Shown here one piece after another: positions 15,011 to 27,891 of a stretch of 32,117 nt of DNA. This DNA comes from an uncultured Pelagibacteraceae bacterium (lineage in GTDB: Bacteria > Pseudomonadota > Alphaproteobacteria > Pelagibacterales > Pelagibacteraceae): assembly GCA_902591845.1 (NCBI GenBank), contig CACJCG010000007.1:1-32117 (forward strand), read 5' to 3'. The position numbers and the translations under genes are program-made. How positions within the stretch are numbered: the first letter of the stretch is position 1; each line of letters opens with the position of its first letter. The notes beneath the pieces were generated by a model that did not search any database, was not told the DNA's origin, and was given only the letters and a program-made list of their open reading frames with translations.

Positions 15011-16933
15011 TTAAATAGTAATCCTCTCAAAATTTGATTGTTTGTTTCTTAATTCGTGTCTATCAATAATTAATTTGAATAATTTTTTTGCAATAGGTGC
15101 TGCTGTCTTACTTCCTGAACCTCCATGCTCTACTATTATACTCAAAGCATATCTTGGATTTATATAAGGACCATAAGCAACATATAAAGCATGGTCTCTA
15201 TCTTTGTAAGGTATTTGCTCTAATTCCAAATCTAATTCTCTTTCTCTTTTGCTTATTCTCTTAACCTGTGCTGTTCCAGTTTTTCCTGCAAATTGATATT
15301 TGGGATCATCTATTCTTGATTTATAAGAAGTTCCAAATCTTTCATTGGTTGAACTAAACATTGCTTCTTGAACAATCTTAATATTATTTTTATCTTTAAA
15401 TAGCTTTTTGTCTAATAAAGACTCAGAATTAGAGTCAAATAATAAGCCACTTTCCATTGATTGCTTTGCATCGTCGTATGATAATGGGTTGCTATCTACA
15501 ATTATTTTTGGTTTGATCGCATATCCACCATTTGCAATTTGTGCTGTCATCATACAGAGTTGTAGGGGTGTTGATTGTATATAACCTTGACCAATGCCTG
15601 TTATAAGCGTTTCTCCTAATACCCAACCCCTGCCAAGATTATTTTTTTTCCATTTTGTATTTGGGAATAGTCCTTTTTTTTCATTTTCAAAATATTCACC
15701 AAGTACTTTTTTACCTAAACCAAACTTTTCAGCTGTAACATTTAATCGATCAACTCCTAACAATCTTGCAATTTCATAAAAATATGTATCACAGGATTGT
15801 TTCATTGCATTTTTCAAACTAACCCAACCATGTCCTTTTTCCTTCCAGCAGTGAAATGTTTGTCCGTATAACTCCATCTTACCTGTGCATTTAACTTTAA
15901 ACTTTGTATCAATAACATTATTTTCTAAAGCTGAGAGTGCAACAATTGGTTTTATTGTTGAGCCCGGGGAGTATAGACCTGAAAGTGTTTTGTTAATTAA
16001 CGGTTTTAGAGGATTATTTCTAATTAATTGCCATTCATCTTGACTTATACCGAATAAAAATAAATTTGGATCATAAGATGGAGATGAATACATTGCAATG
16101 ATGTCTCCTGTGTAAATATCCATTACACTTATAGATCCTGCTTTTTCATTCAACAATTCTCCACAGGTTTTTTGTATTTCTGTATCAACAGTTAAGCGTA
16201 TTTGTGATCCTTGCTCTCCTTTTTGATGTTCTAATTGATTAATTCTTTTACCATAAGCATTGACCTCATATCTTTGTATTGCATTTTTACCTATTAAATG
16301 ATTTTCAAGTCTTTTCTCTAAACCAAGTTTTCCTATTTTCATACCTGGTACAAATCTTTCCTGAATAATTTGATTGTCCAAAATTTCTTGCTCATTTGGT
16401 TGACTTACATAACCAAGAATATGTGTGTATACATCTTTAAATGGATAGTTTCTTGAGATTGTCATAACTGGTTTAACACCAACAAGATCGTACAAATAAT
16501 TGTTTATTTTTACAAATTGACTCCAACTTAAATTTTCAGAAACAATAATACTATCCCAGGGTTTAAGTTCTGCTTTTAATTTAATTATCTTTGCAATTTT
16601 TTTTTCACTTAAATTTAAAAGATTTTTTAATCTAACTAACAAGTAATTAAAATTCTCAACTTGTTCTGGAATTATATGTAGCTGGTAAACCTTCAAATTA
16701 CCAGCAATCACATTTCCAAAATAATCAACAATGTTACCTCTTGTTGGAGGAAGTTTCCACTCCCTTATTCTATTTTTATCTGAAAGCGTAAGATATTTTT
16801 TATTTTCATTTATTTGTAAAGAAAATAAACGGGCAACTATACCTGCAAAAACTATTATTTTTGCTGCTCCGATTATAAACATTCTTCTATTAATTACATC
16901 GGTTTTTCTTATTCCTGAATTAGATTTAATCAT
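15011..16933 (-). CDS. mrdA: Penicillin-binding protein 2 (elongation-specific transpeptidase)
   Basis: This is the class B PBP that crosslinks peptidoglycan during lateral wall growth, paired with RodA. The 640 residues comprise a cytoplasmic tail, one membrane anchor near 18-40, a PBP-dimerisation region with PPTRGNIVDYFGN near 62-74, and the transpeptidase domain. Catalytic motifs are Ser325-Thr-Ile-Lys328, Ser380-Cys-Asp382 and Lys551-Thr-Gly-Thr554. SCD in the second motif is the form usual for PBP2. Length matches the family. The ATG overlaps the mreD stop by eight bases, and rodA follows immediately. It acts in the periplasm, anchored to the inner membrane. Confidence 0.95.
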   Translation of the reverse strand: MIKSNSGIRKTDVINRRMFIIGAAKIIVFAGIVARLFSLQINENKKYLTLSDKNRIREWKLPPTRGNIVDYFGNVIAGNLKVYQLHIIPEQVENFNYLLVRLKNLLNLSEKKIAKIIKLKAELKPWDSIIVSENLSWSQFVKINNYLYDLVGVKPVMTISRNYPFKDVYTHILGYVSQPNEQEILDNQIIQERFVPGMKIGKLGLEKRLENHLIGKNAIQRYEVNAYGKRINQLEHQKGEQGSQIRLTVDTEIQKTCGELLNEKAGSISVMDIYTGDIIAMYSSPSYDPNLFLFGISQDEWQLIRNNPLKPLINKTLSGLYSPGSTIKPIVALSALENNVIDTKFKVKCTGKMELYGQTFHCWKEKGHGWVSLKNAMKQSCDTYFYEIARLLGVDRLNVTAEKFGLGKKVLGEYFENEKKGLFPNTKWKKNNLGRGWVLGETLITGIGQGYIQSTPLQLCMMTAQIANGGYAIKPKIIVDSNPLSYDDAKQSMESGLLFDSNSESLLDKKLFKDKNNIKIVQEAMFSSTNERFGTSYKSRIDDPKYQFAGKTGTAQVKRISKRERELDLELEQIPYKDRDHALYVAYGPYINPRYALSIIVEHGGSGSKTAAPIAKKLFKLIIDRHELRNKQSNFERITI

Positions 16934-17444
16934 TAGCTTGATATGAAATTCTTTCGTTTAAAAAATTAAAAAATAAAAAAAATATTGGATAAAATAAAAA
17001 GGTGAATCCAGAATTAATTAAATAATTAGTGTAATCAACTTCAATTAAAAAAACTAAATCTAAAATAATTACTTGAATTGAGTTTATTAAGAGAATTGTG
17101 AATAATAATGATATCCAGTCTTTTATAAAATTTGGTGATAATGTAATATTTCTTATATAAGCAGTTACAGAACAAAGAATAAGATAGCAAAAACTACTAA
17201 TTCCTATTGGTATTCCTATTACAACATCATTAATTATACCTGCAAAGAAAATCGCAAGATAACCCAATTTATCAGGATTTCTTAAAGTCCAAAAGAAAAT
17301 TAGTAAATGAACAAAATTAAAAGCAAAATAATCAAGTTTTAAATAATTAAAATCAAATTCATTAAATACAGAAAAAAATAATATTATTATAGGAAGATAA
17401 GATAAAAATATTCTTAAAAAAGGACTTTTATTAAGTGACGACAC
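16926..17444 (-). CDS. mreD: Rod-shape-determining protein MreD
   Basis: This is a small integral membrane component of the elongasome that binds MreC. The 172-residue protein is extremely hydrophobic, with about five segments, and shows the MreD-like central motif GIINDVVIGIPIGISSF near 68-84. It starts with GTG at 17444, supported by a GGAG site seven bases upstream in the end of mreC, and the first base of the start is the last base of the mreC stop. Its position between mreC and mrdA is the common order in proteobacteria. MreD sequences are poorly conserved, so the call rests on motif, topology and context together. Confidence 0.88.
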   Translation of the reverse strand: MSSLNKSPFLRIFLSYLPIIILFFSVFNEFDFNYLKLDYFAFNFVHLLIFFWTLRNPDKLGYLAIFFAGIINDVVIGIPIGISSFCYLILCSVTAYIRNITLSPNFIKDWISLLFTILLINSIQVIILDLVFLIEVDYTNYLINSGFTFLFYPIFFLFFNFLNERISYQAND

Positions 17445-18292
17445 TATTTATCTCCGCCAAATTTATAAGAGACAATTTTTACATAATCTAATTGAGTGAA
17501 ATCAGAAAAAAAATTAATTTGACCCTCTGAGCTATTATCTATTTTTCCTATTGGTATCCCTGGCTTAAATAACCCTCCTAGTCCAGATGTATACGCAATA
17601 ATTTCTTTTTTATTAAATGCTTCTTTATAATCAATTTGAGTATGTTCAATTATTCCAAAATTACTTCCTGTTCCAGAAACTACAGCCTGTATATCATCTG
17701 GCTCTAACACAGAAGGTATTTTACTATTTAGATCAGACAATAATAATGCTCTAGAATTACTGTAATTTACCTCAATAATTTGGCCTACTAAATAAACTTC
17801 ATCAATAACAGCCATTCCAATTTTTACATTATCTTTTGTGCCTTTATTTAATACTACTGATTTTAAATATGGACTGTCTTTATCAATTAAAACTCTGGCA
17901 AATATTTCTTGTGAATTTATGCTTTCATCAAGTAACTCTCTAAGCTTTTTATTTTCTGATTTTAAAAATTCATTTTGTAATTTAAGTTGCTGAAAATTCT
18001 CTATTTTAGCTAATTCTTTCTGATGACTATCATATAAATTCATATGTGATTTGAATTTGGAAGTTATTTCTTTTATTTTGTTTTCTGGAATTGATACAAT
18101 ATGCGATGATCTATAAATTACTTCATTGATTACTAATTTAACAAGTTGTATTGCTTTAAAATTGAAATTACTTAACACAATTACAAAAATTGATACAAAA
18201 ATTAAAGTAAGTAATGAAAATTTTTGTTTATCTTTTTTTTTTAAAAAAGCTGACCTAATGGCAATTACAAAATCATCTCTGCCTGTAGCCAT
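17444..18292 (-). CDS. mreC: Rod-shape-determining protein MreC
   Basis: This periplasmic scaffold of the elongasome links MreB/MreD to PBP2. The 282-residue protein has a basic N-terminus, one membrane anchor near 25-46, a coiled coil near 78-118 (IENFQQLKLQNEFLKSENKK in part), and then the beta-barrel domain. Landmarks are NKGTKDNVKIGMAVIDEVYLVG near 148-169, SRALLLSDLNSKIP near 180-193 and AYTSGLGGLFKPGIPIG near 233-250. The length fits alphaproteobacterial MreC. It starts five bases after the mreB stop and shares a base with mreD. Confidence 0.93.
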   Translation of the reverse strand: MATGRDDFVIAIRSAFLKKKDKQKFSLLTLIFVSIFVIVLSNFNFKAIQLVKLVINEVIYRSSHIVSIPENKIKEITSKFKSHMNLYDSHQKELAKIENFQQLKLQNEFLKSENKKLRELLDESINSQEIFARVLIDKDSPYLKSVVLNKGTKDNVKIGMAVIDEVYLVGQIIEVNYSNSRALLLSDLNSKIPSVLEPDDIQAVVSGTGSNFGIIEHTQIDYKEAFNKKEIIAYTSGLGGLFKPGIPIGKIDNSSEGQINFFSDFTQLDYVKIVSYKFGGDK

Positions 18293-18297
18293 TTTTC

Positions 18298-20903
<2,606 letters not shown>

Positions 20904-20925
20904 AACTAAAATTTTTAGAAAATCT

Positions 20926-20953
20926 ATAATACAATCTATAAGAGAGATTGCAA
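20926..20953 (-). promoter_or_regulatory. Candidate sigma-70 promoter upstream of leuA
   Basis: On the minus strand TTGCAA (20948-20953) and TATTAT (20926-20931) are separated by 16 bases, close to the sigma-70 consensus spacing, and lie 23 bases before the leuA ATG. In DNA this AT-rich chance matches are common. The 103-base gap also holds a short AT palindrome near the start codon and no clear terminator for leuA's upstream side. Confidence 0.3.
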
Positions 20954-21006
20954 AATAATTAGTAAAAATAAATACTTTTTTTGGACCATTTTAGGCTTCA
21001 TAAAAA

Positions 21007-22689
21007 TTAATTATAAATAGACTCAATTTTAGGCATTAAGTGTAATAGTTCCTTCGTATATTCGTGATCGGGTTTCAAAAATAAATCCTCAGTATTTGAA
21101 ACTTCACATAATTTACCATCTTTTAAGACACCAATTCTATCACACATTTGTCTAACAACCGGAAGATCATGGCTAATAAATAAAATTGTTAAATTTAATT
21201 GCTCTTGAAGATCTTTTAGCAAATTTAATATCTGAGCTTGAATACTAACATCTAAAGCAGAAGTGGGTTCATCACAAACTAAAAGTCTTGGTTGTGTAGC
21301 AAGTGCTCTTGCTATTGATATTCTCTGTCTCTGTCCCCCTGAAAATTCATGTGGATATCGTTCTGCAGATTTTTGAGTTAATTCTACAGACTCCAGCAAA
21401 TCATAAATATAATTATTTAAATCTAAAGTAGATATAGATGGATTGTGAAGTGTAATTGGTTCTGCAATTATATCTTTTACTTTTAATCTTCCATTTAGTG
21501 AAGAATAAGGATCTTGAAATATCATTTGAATTTGTTTTCTAAATTTCATTAATTCAGATTTTTGCTTTATTTTTGTAATACAAACGTTGTCAAAGAAGAT
21601 ATCCCCAGAAGTAGGTTTAAATAAATTTACAATCATTTTTGCAATCGTAGATTTTCCACTTCCGCTTTCTCCTACTAAGCCAAAAGACTCACCTTCTTTT
21701 ATGTCAAAAGAAACATTATCGACAGCCATAACAGAATTCTTAGAACTTTCTGTAAAAAAATTATCATCAAAACTTTTACTAAGATCTTTAATCTGTACTA
21801 AGTCTTGATCTATTATTCCTTTTTTTGTCCATCTATTTAATATTTTGATATTATTTTCTTTTTTGTCACTATTTTCTTTTTCAACTATTACAAATCTTGA
21901 AATTTTTTTATTAGTTGGTGGAACTGAACTTACTAAGCTTTTAGTATAATTTTCTTGTGGTTTAGTTAATATTATTTTTGTTTCACCAATTTCAACTAAA
22001 TTACCACTTTTCATAACTGCAACTCGGTCTGCAGTCTCAGCTATAACTCCCATGTCATGAGTAATTAAGATAACAGCAAGATTTCTTTCTTTTGTTAATT
22101 TTTTAATAAGATCTAAAATCTGAGATTGAATTGATACGTCTAATGCTGTTGTTGGCTCATCTGCAATTAACAATTCAGGCTCACAACATAGAGCTAGAGA
22201 AATTACTACTCGCTGTCTCATTCCACCTGAAAATTGGTGAGGATAATTATCAAATCTTACTTCTGCATCTTTTATACCAACCTCTTTTAATAAATTTATA
22301 GATTTATTTTTTGCTTCTTCTTTGCTTAATTTAAGATGAGTTTGAATTGTTTCAATTAACTGTTCACCTACTGTAAGAATTGGGTTAAGCGAAGTTTGAG
22401 GATCTTGAAATATTAATCCAATTTTATTTCCCCTATATTTAACAATACTTTCAGAATTTTCATGAATATTAAGATCACCTAAAATAACTGAGCCACTAGA
22501 AACCTTACCTGGTTCATCAATTAAATTTATTATAGCATTCCCTACAGTACTTTTTCCTGATCCAGATTCTCCAACTAATCCTAAAATTTCTCCTTTGTTA
22601 ACCTCAATATTTACGTTCTTAGCAGCATAAACTGTTTCTTTTCTCATTTGATAATCAACACTAAGATTATTTATTTTTAAAAATGTCAT
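21007..22689 (-). CDS. Peptide ABC transporter ATPase, fused DppD-DppF type
   Basis: Two complete ABC ATPase domains lie in one 560-residue chain. Domain 1 has Walker [10 protein letters not shown] at 40-48 and signature FSGGM at 153-157 with Walker B LLIADEP near 174-180. Domain 2 has Walker A at 340-348 and FSGGQ at 449-453 with LLVCDEP after it. Each domain ends in the oligopeptide/dipeptide C-terminal region (P..YTK.L in both), the hallmark of the Dpp/Opp group. Fused versions (as in YejF and GsiA) are known. I start at ATG 22689, in an ATGA overlap with dppC; the longer frame has no support. It powers import through DppB/DppC. Confidence 0.92.
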   Translation of the reverse strand: MTFLKINNLSVDYQMRKETVYAAKNVNIEVNKGEILGLVGESGSGKSTVGNAIINLIDEPGKVSSGSVILGDLNIHENSESIVKYRGNKIGLIFQDPQTSLNPILTVGEQLIETIQTHLKLSKEEAKNKSINLLKEVGIKDAEVRFDNYPHQFSGGMRQRVVISLALCCEPELLIADEPTTALDVSIQSQILDLIKKLTKERNLAVILITHDMGVIAETADRVAVMKSGNLVEIGETKIILTKPQENYTKSLVSSVPPTNKKISRFVIVEKENSDKKENNIKILNRWTKKGIIDQDLVQIKDLSKSFDDNFFTESSKNSVMAVDNVSFDIKEGESFGLVGESGSGKSTIAKMIVNLFKPTSGDIFFDNVCITKIKQKSELMKFRKQIQMIFQDPYSSLNGRLKVKDIIAEPITLHNPSISTLDLNNYIYDLLESVELTQKSAERYPHEFSGGQRQRISIARALATQPRLLVCDEPTSALDVSIQAQILNLLKDLQEQLNLTILFISHDLPVVRQMCDRIGVLKDGKLCEVSNTEDLFLKPDHEYTKELLHLMPKIESIYN

Positions 22690-23615
22690 TTTTTTAATTT
22701 TGGATTTAAAGTATCTCTCATCCAATCCCCTAATAAATTTATTGAAAATGCTAAAATAACTAAGAAAATTGCTGGAAAAAAGGTTATCCACCATTCTCCT
22801 GAAAATAAAAAATCATTACCAAGTCTTATCAATGTCCCTAAAGAAGGTGTTGTTGGAGGCACGCCAACTCCTAAAAAGCTTAAAGTAGACTCAGCTAAAA
22901 TAGCAAGTGCTAAACCAATAGTTCCAATTACTAAAATTGGTCTTAGAATATTTGGTAAAATATGTTTAAACATAATAATTATATTTGAAACTCCGATTAT
23001 TGTTGATGCCGAAACATAGTCTTTATTTTTTTCTACCAAAGTTGCGGCTCTAGAAACTCTTGCAAATTGTGGCCATTCTGAAATCCCGATTGCAAATATT
23101 AAAACATAAATTGCCATTTCATCATGCATTTCTCTCGAGATTAATCCTCTGGCTATTCCATCAACCAACAATGCCATCAAAATACTTGGTACTGTTAACT
23201 GAACATCAGTTAACCTCATTACTATCATTTCATATTTTCCTCCAAAAAATCCAGCTGTTAATCCCAATCCAACTCCAAGAATCAAACTAAAAATTATCGC
23301 AGAAAAACCAACAATTAATGAAATTCTACATCCATACAAAATTGTCGATAACATATCTCTTCCTTGTCCATCAGTACCTAAAATAAATTTAGCAAGACCA
23401 TCTTCTGTCCATGATGGCGGTGTGAATGCATCCATAAGTGAGAGAGACGATGGGTCAAAAGGATTGTAAGGTGTTACGAGCTCAACAAAGAAAGAGCAGA
23501 AAAAAATTATAAATAAAATAGTAGATGATACAATTGCAGTGGGAGATTTAATAAAGCTATGATAAATGTCACTATCTTTTATTCTTTCCCAAGTACTTAA
23601 AGATTTGTTATCCAC
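22686..23615 (-). CDS. Peptide ABC transporter permease, DppC type
   Basis: This is an inner-membrane permease of the dipeptide/oligopeptide/nickel importer class. The 309-residue protein has an N-terminal cytoplasmic segment, a first membrane span near 28-49, then five more. It carries the OppC-typical region TPYNPFDPSS and a FILGTDGQGRDMLSTILYGCRISL block near 78-101. The EAA coupling loop is near 195-215 (SRAATLVEKNKDYVSASTIIG, read in blocks), followed by LAESTLSFLGVGVPP. It overlaps dppB by eight bases and the ATPase by four. The substrate is not evident. Confidence 0.92.
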   Translation of the reverse strand: MDNKSLSTWERIKDSDIYHSFIKSPTAIVSSTILFIIFFCSFFVELVTPYNPFDPSSLSLMDAFTPPSWTEDGLAKFILGTDGQGRDMLSTILYGCRISLIVGFSAIIFSLILGVGLGLTAGFFGGKYEMIVMRLTDVQLTVPSILMALLVDGIARGLISREMHDEMAIYVLIFAIGISEWPQFARVSRAATLVEKNKDYVSASTIIGVSNIIIMFKHILPNILRPILVIGTIGLALAILAESTLSFLGVGVPPTTPSLGTLIRLGNDFLFSGEWWITFFPAIFLVILAFSINLLGDWMRDTLNPKLKK

Positions 23616-24591
23616 TTGCAGTATCTCCTTTAACTCTTATTCTTGGATCAATAAAATAATAAAGAATATCAACTATAAAATTTATCATTACGAAAACAAA
23701 AGCTATAAATACCAAATAAGCTGACATGATTGGTATATCTACGAATTGAACTGCTTGGATAAATAAAAAGCCCATTCCAGGCCATTGAAAAACAGTTTCA
23801 GTAATAATTGAAAACGCAATTAGAGTTCCAATATTTATTCCTGCTATAGTAATTACTGGTATTAATCCATTTTTTAGTGCATGTTTATATTTAATACTAT
23901 TTTCACTAATGCCTCTAGCACGTGCAAATTTAATATAATCTGTTTGAAGTATTTCCATCATCTCTGCTCGCACAAGTCTGATGATATAAGTCATTTGGAA
24001 AAGACTTAATGTTACTGAAGGAAGTATAATTGCTTTAAGTCCAGAGACTGTTAAAAACCCTGTAGTCCAAAAACCTAAATCAACAACTTCTCCCCTTCCA
24101 AAAGAAGGTAATATTCCTAAGATTACTGCAAACAAATATATAAATAATATACCAATTACAAATGTGGGGAGCGAAACCCCCAACAAGGAAACTGCCAAAA
24201 TAAAATCACTTAAAAAGCCTTTTCGATTTATACCGGTATAAACTCCTAATAATGTACCAGTTATTAGAGCAATTAATGCAGAAATAACAACAAGTTCAAT
24301 AGTTGCAGGCAATCTTTCAACTATTAATTCTGAAACAGGTCTTCTTAATTGATATGAAATTCCAAACTCACCCTTAGAAGCATTAACTATAAATCTTGAA
24401 AATTGAACGTGAATTGGATCCATCAAACCTAATGTTTCTCTCAATTCTGCTCTTTCCTCATCAGAAGTCTCTTCACCAACCATGTTATTGATTGGATCTC
24501 CAACAAAATTAAATAATGAAAAAGATACAAAGGCGACAACCAACATCACCAGAGCAGATTGAAACAGCCTTTTAAAAAAATATTTTATCAA
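23608..24591 (-). CDS. Peptide ABC transporter permease, DppB type (TTG start)
   Basis: This is the partner permease of the importer. The 327-residue protein has six hydrophobic spans and the DppB hallmarks. These are the N-terminal FFKRLFQSALVML followed by GDP, the R..LGLMDP segment near 50-58, the EAA loop ILQTDYIKFARARGISE near 215-231, and an end with YYFIDPRIR. The start codon is TTG at 24591 with no Shine-Dalgarno site; no ATG or GTG is available in frame upstream, and the predicted N-terminus aligns well with the family. A 13-base-pair hairpin lies 19 bases before it. Low initiation would fit its stoichiometry relative to the binding protein. Confidence 0.9.
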   Translation of the reverse strand: MIKYFFKRLFQSALVMLVVAFVSFSLFNFVGDPINNMVGEETSDEERAELRETLGLMDPIHVQFSRFIVNASKGEFGISYQLRRPVSELIVERLPATIELVVISALIALITGTLLGVYTGINRKGFLSDFILAVSLLGVSLPTFVIGILFIYLFAVILGILPSFGRGEVVDLGFWTTGFLTVSGLKAIILPSVTLSLFQMTYIIRLVRAEMMEILQTDYIKFARARGISENSIKYKHALKNGLIPVITIAGINIGTLIAFSIITETVFQWPGMGFLFIQAVQFVDIPIMSAYLVFIAFVFVMINFIVDILYYFIDPRIRVKGDTASG

Positions 24592-24610
24592 TTTGTGAAG
24601 GTTTAAACTT

Positions 24611-24639
24611 ACAAGCCCTTTAAATTTTAAAGGGCTTGT
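24611..24639 (-). repeat. Strong inverted repeat between binding-protein gene and dppB
   Basis: Thirteen bases of each arm (ACAAGCCCTTTAA and its complement) flank a three-base centre. In the minus-strand message it lies 12 bases after the stop of the peptide-binding protein gene and 19 bases before the dppB start. There is no run of T after it on the minus strand, so it is more likely an RNA-stabilising or processing hairpin than a full intrinsic terminator. Confidence 0.75.
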
Positions 24640-24651
24640 AATAATTTTTAA

Positions 24652-26214
24652 TTAATTAAAACTAGCAGTTCTGAATAACGGTTCGTTATTAGGTCTGATA
24701 GGAACATTAACGTTGCTTTTAGATGCCCAAGAGATTACTTGGTGATGTAAAGGAAGATAAGAAATATCATCTTTTACAATTTTCCAAGCTTTTGCAATTG
24801 CTGCATTTCTTTTATCTAAATCAACTTCGCCTTCCATAACTCTGATTGCAGCATCTACTTCTGCATTACTAAAATTAACTTTGTTCCAGCTAGCTCCAGA
24901 CTCATATAGATAATGGAAAACATAGTGACTATCCAAAGTTGGAACACCCCATCCTAACATATAGAAATCACCTTGGTTATCTTTAAGCTCTTTGAAGTGT
25001 TTACTTTTAGTCTGTGCAAACAAATTAACATTAACGCCAATTTTACCTAACATACCTACAACAGCTGTACAAATTGCTTCATCATTAACATACCTGTCGT
25101 TTGGACATCTAAGCTCAACATCAAAACCGTTAGGATATCCTGCGCTAGCTAAAAGTTTTTTTGCAGCATCAACATCGTAAGGTAATCTTTTATCAAGATC
25201 TGCTGTGTAACCATTTACACCAGGAAAAGTTATAATACCTGCTGGTTCACTTAAACCTCTCATAACTTTTTTCTTGATCGCTTCAATATCAATTGCTTGA
25301 TAGAGAGCTTGTCTTACTTCTTTTTTCTTAAATGGATTATCACCTGTATTACCAGTTCTTAATTTGTCAGCTGCTTGATCCATACCTAAGAAAATTGTTC
25401 TCATTTGTGCTGTACTTTCAACTTTGTGACCTGAAGAAGATCCAATTCTTTTTAAGTCTTGAACAGGAGCATCAGTAACTATATCAATTTCACCAGATAA
25501 TAATGCTGCTACTCTTGTAGCTGCATTTTTAATAGGCATTAATTCAATTTGAGTTACTTTTTTGTCCTTCATTTCACCCCACCAATGTTTATTTCTTTTA
25601 AACACTGTCTTGGTGTTAGGCTCTCTTAAAGTTATTTTAAAAGGACCAGTTCCCATAGCATTAGTAGCAGAGAAAGTTTCTTGTCCTGCATCCCAATTTT
25701 GTGGAGACATTGCAAAGTTTTTCTCTGACCAAGCTTTAGACATTATAAAAATGTTAGACAATTGGTTTAAAAGAATAGGGTTAGGTTTACTTGTAGTTAT
25801 TTTAACAGAGTAATCTCCAACCGCTTGAACATTGGCAACAGTGCTGATGTATTCTTTAAAGTCAGATGTTCTTTGCTTAGCTCTTAATATACTAAAAACA
25901 ACATCTGCTGATGTCATTCCAGAACCATCTGAAAACTTAGCATCTTCTCTTAAAGTAAAAATCCAAGTATTTGGATCAGTAGCTTTCCATTTTGTTGCTA
26001 AAGCAGGTCCTATTTTCATGTCCAAGCCTCTTTGAACTAGAGCTTCATAAACTTGTCTAGATACTTGAGTAGTTGGACCCTCATTTTGCGCATGTGGATC
26101 TAGTGTTAAACTGTCTCCTTGCATAGACCATTTAATAGTTTTTGCCCATGCTGAAGAAAATCCGAATACTAGAACTAATGACAATAGTATTCTTACTATA
26201 TTTTTAGTCTTCAT
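24652..26214 (-). CDS. Periplasmic peptide-binding protein (DppA/OppA family 5)
   Basis: This is the substrate-binding protein of the peptide-type importer. The 520 residues begin with a signal peptide (MKTKNIVRIL then a hydrophobic core, likely cleavage after AWA at 24). The family-5 blocks follow: GDSLTLDPHAQNEGPT near 33-48, VYEALVQRG near 55-63, W.FTLREDAKFSDGSGMTSADVVFS near 84-108, and ATNAMGTGPFKI near 180-195. The C-terminal YLPLHHQ is also typical. The ATG has a strong GAGGGG site six bases upstream. It is first in the operon and separated from dppB by a hairpin. Peptides are the usual ligand, but family members also bind opines, glutathione or sugars. Confidence 0.92.
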   Translation of the reverse strand: MKTKNIVRILLSLVLVFGFSSAWAKTIKWSMQGDSLTLDPHAQNEGPTTQVSRQVYEALVQRGLDMKIGPALATKWKATDPNTWIFTLREDAKFSDGSGMTSADVVFSILRAKQRTSDFKEYISTVANVQAVGDYSVKITTSKPNPILLNQLSNIFIMSKAWSEKNFAMSPQNWDAGQETFSATNAMGTGPFKITLREPNTKTVFKRNKHWWGEMKDKKVTQIELMPIKNAATRVAALLSGEIDIVTDAPVQDLKRIGSSSGHKVESTAQMRTIFLGMDQAADKLRTGNTGDNPFKKKEVRQALYQAIDIEAIKKKVMRGLSEPAGIITFPGVNGYTADLDKRLPYDVDAAKKLLASAGYPNGFDVELRCPNDRYVNDEAICTAVVGMLGKIGVNVNLFAQTKSKHFKELKDNQGDFYMLGWGVPTLDSHYVFHYLYESGASWNKVNFSNAEVDAAIRVMEGEVDLDKRNAAIAKAWKIVKDDISYLPLHHQVISWASKSNVNVPIRPNNEPLFRTASFN

Positions 26215-26225
26215 TATTCCCCTCG

Positions 26226-26247
26226 TTTTTTAAATTTATTTAAAAAA
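26226..26247 (-). repeat. AT-only inverted repeat in the leader of the peptide-binding protein gene
   Basis: Nine-base arms (TTTTTTAAA and complement) flank a four-base loop, just upstream of the GAGGGG ribosome site of the binding-protein gene. All pairs are A-T, so the hairpin is weak. It may only reflect base composition; if active it could mark the end of ilvC transcripts or the leader of the importer gene. Confidence 0.3.
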
Positions 26248-26296
26248 GTATAAGTGAAATAATTGAATTATAGTAGCAATAATTTACTGATAAAAT

Positions 26297-27337
<1,041 letters not shown>

Positions 27338-27886
27338 TTAATTAAATATTTTAGCACCCCTAGTCATTGCTACTGCCCCAGTTCTCGAAGTACTAATAAG
27401 TCCTAAGGGCTTTAATTTTTTATTCATTTTATCAATTTCTCTTCTAAGAGCAGTTATTTGAATTACTGCTGAAGTTCTTGTTTCATCTAATATTATGGGA
27501 TTAAAATTTTTACAAGCATTTAAGCATTTTTGAATTTTATTTCTTTTTCCAACAACTTTAAATAATGCCATTTCTTTAAATATTACGCCTTTATCATCTC
27601 TCTTAAATTCAGCAACTTTATGAACGGGCACTAATTTTGTTAATTGAAGTCTTATTTGATCAATAACTTGAGGTGTTCCAGTGGTAACAATTGTTATTCT
27701 TGAAATATTTTTAGCAGCATCAACCTCTGCAACTGCTAAAGACTCGATATTGTACCCTCGGCCAGAAAATAAACCTACAACCCTTGCCAAAACTCCAGCC
27801 TCATTATCAACCCATACCACAAAAATATATGTATCAGGTTTTTGTTTTTTTGTAGGTACACTGTAGGCTGATTTTGATTTCGGCAT
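27338..27886 (-). CDS. ilvN: Acetolactate synthase small (regulatory) subunit
   Basis: This is the regulatory subunit of acetohydroxyacid synthase; it raises activity of the large subunit and confers valine feedback inhibition. The 182 residues start with a basic leader, then an ACT domain with VDNEAGVLARVVGLFSGRGYNIESLAV near 26-52 (in blocks) and ITIVTTGTPQVIDQI near 68-82. A second ACT-like C-terminal half ends in GLISTSRTGAVAMTRG. The length is typical of IlvH/IlvN of the long type (about 165-185). It begins five bases after the ilvB stop. The symbol ilvH is equally used. Confidence 0.94.
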   Translation of the reverse strand: MPKSKSAYSVPTKKQKPDTYIFVVWVDNEAGVLARVVGLFSGRGYNIESLAVAEVDAAKNISRITIVTTGTPQVIDQIRLQLTKLVPVHKVAEFKRDDKGVIFKEMALFKVVGKRNKIQKCLNACKNFNPIILDETRTSAVIQITALRREIDKMNKKLKPLGLISTSRTGAVAMTRGAKIFN

Positions 27887-27891
27887 TATGA

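Noticed and set aside
24611..24639. Intrinsic terminator after the peptide-binding protein gene.
   Set aside because: The stem is strong, but the minus strand continues AAGTTTAAAC with no T run, so a true rho-independent terminator is not supported.
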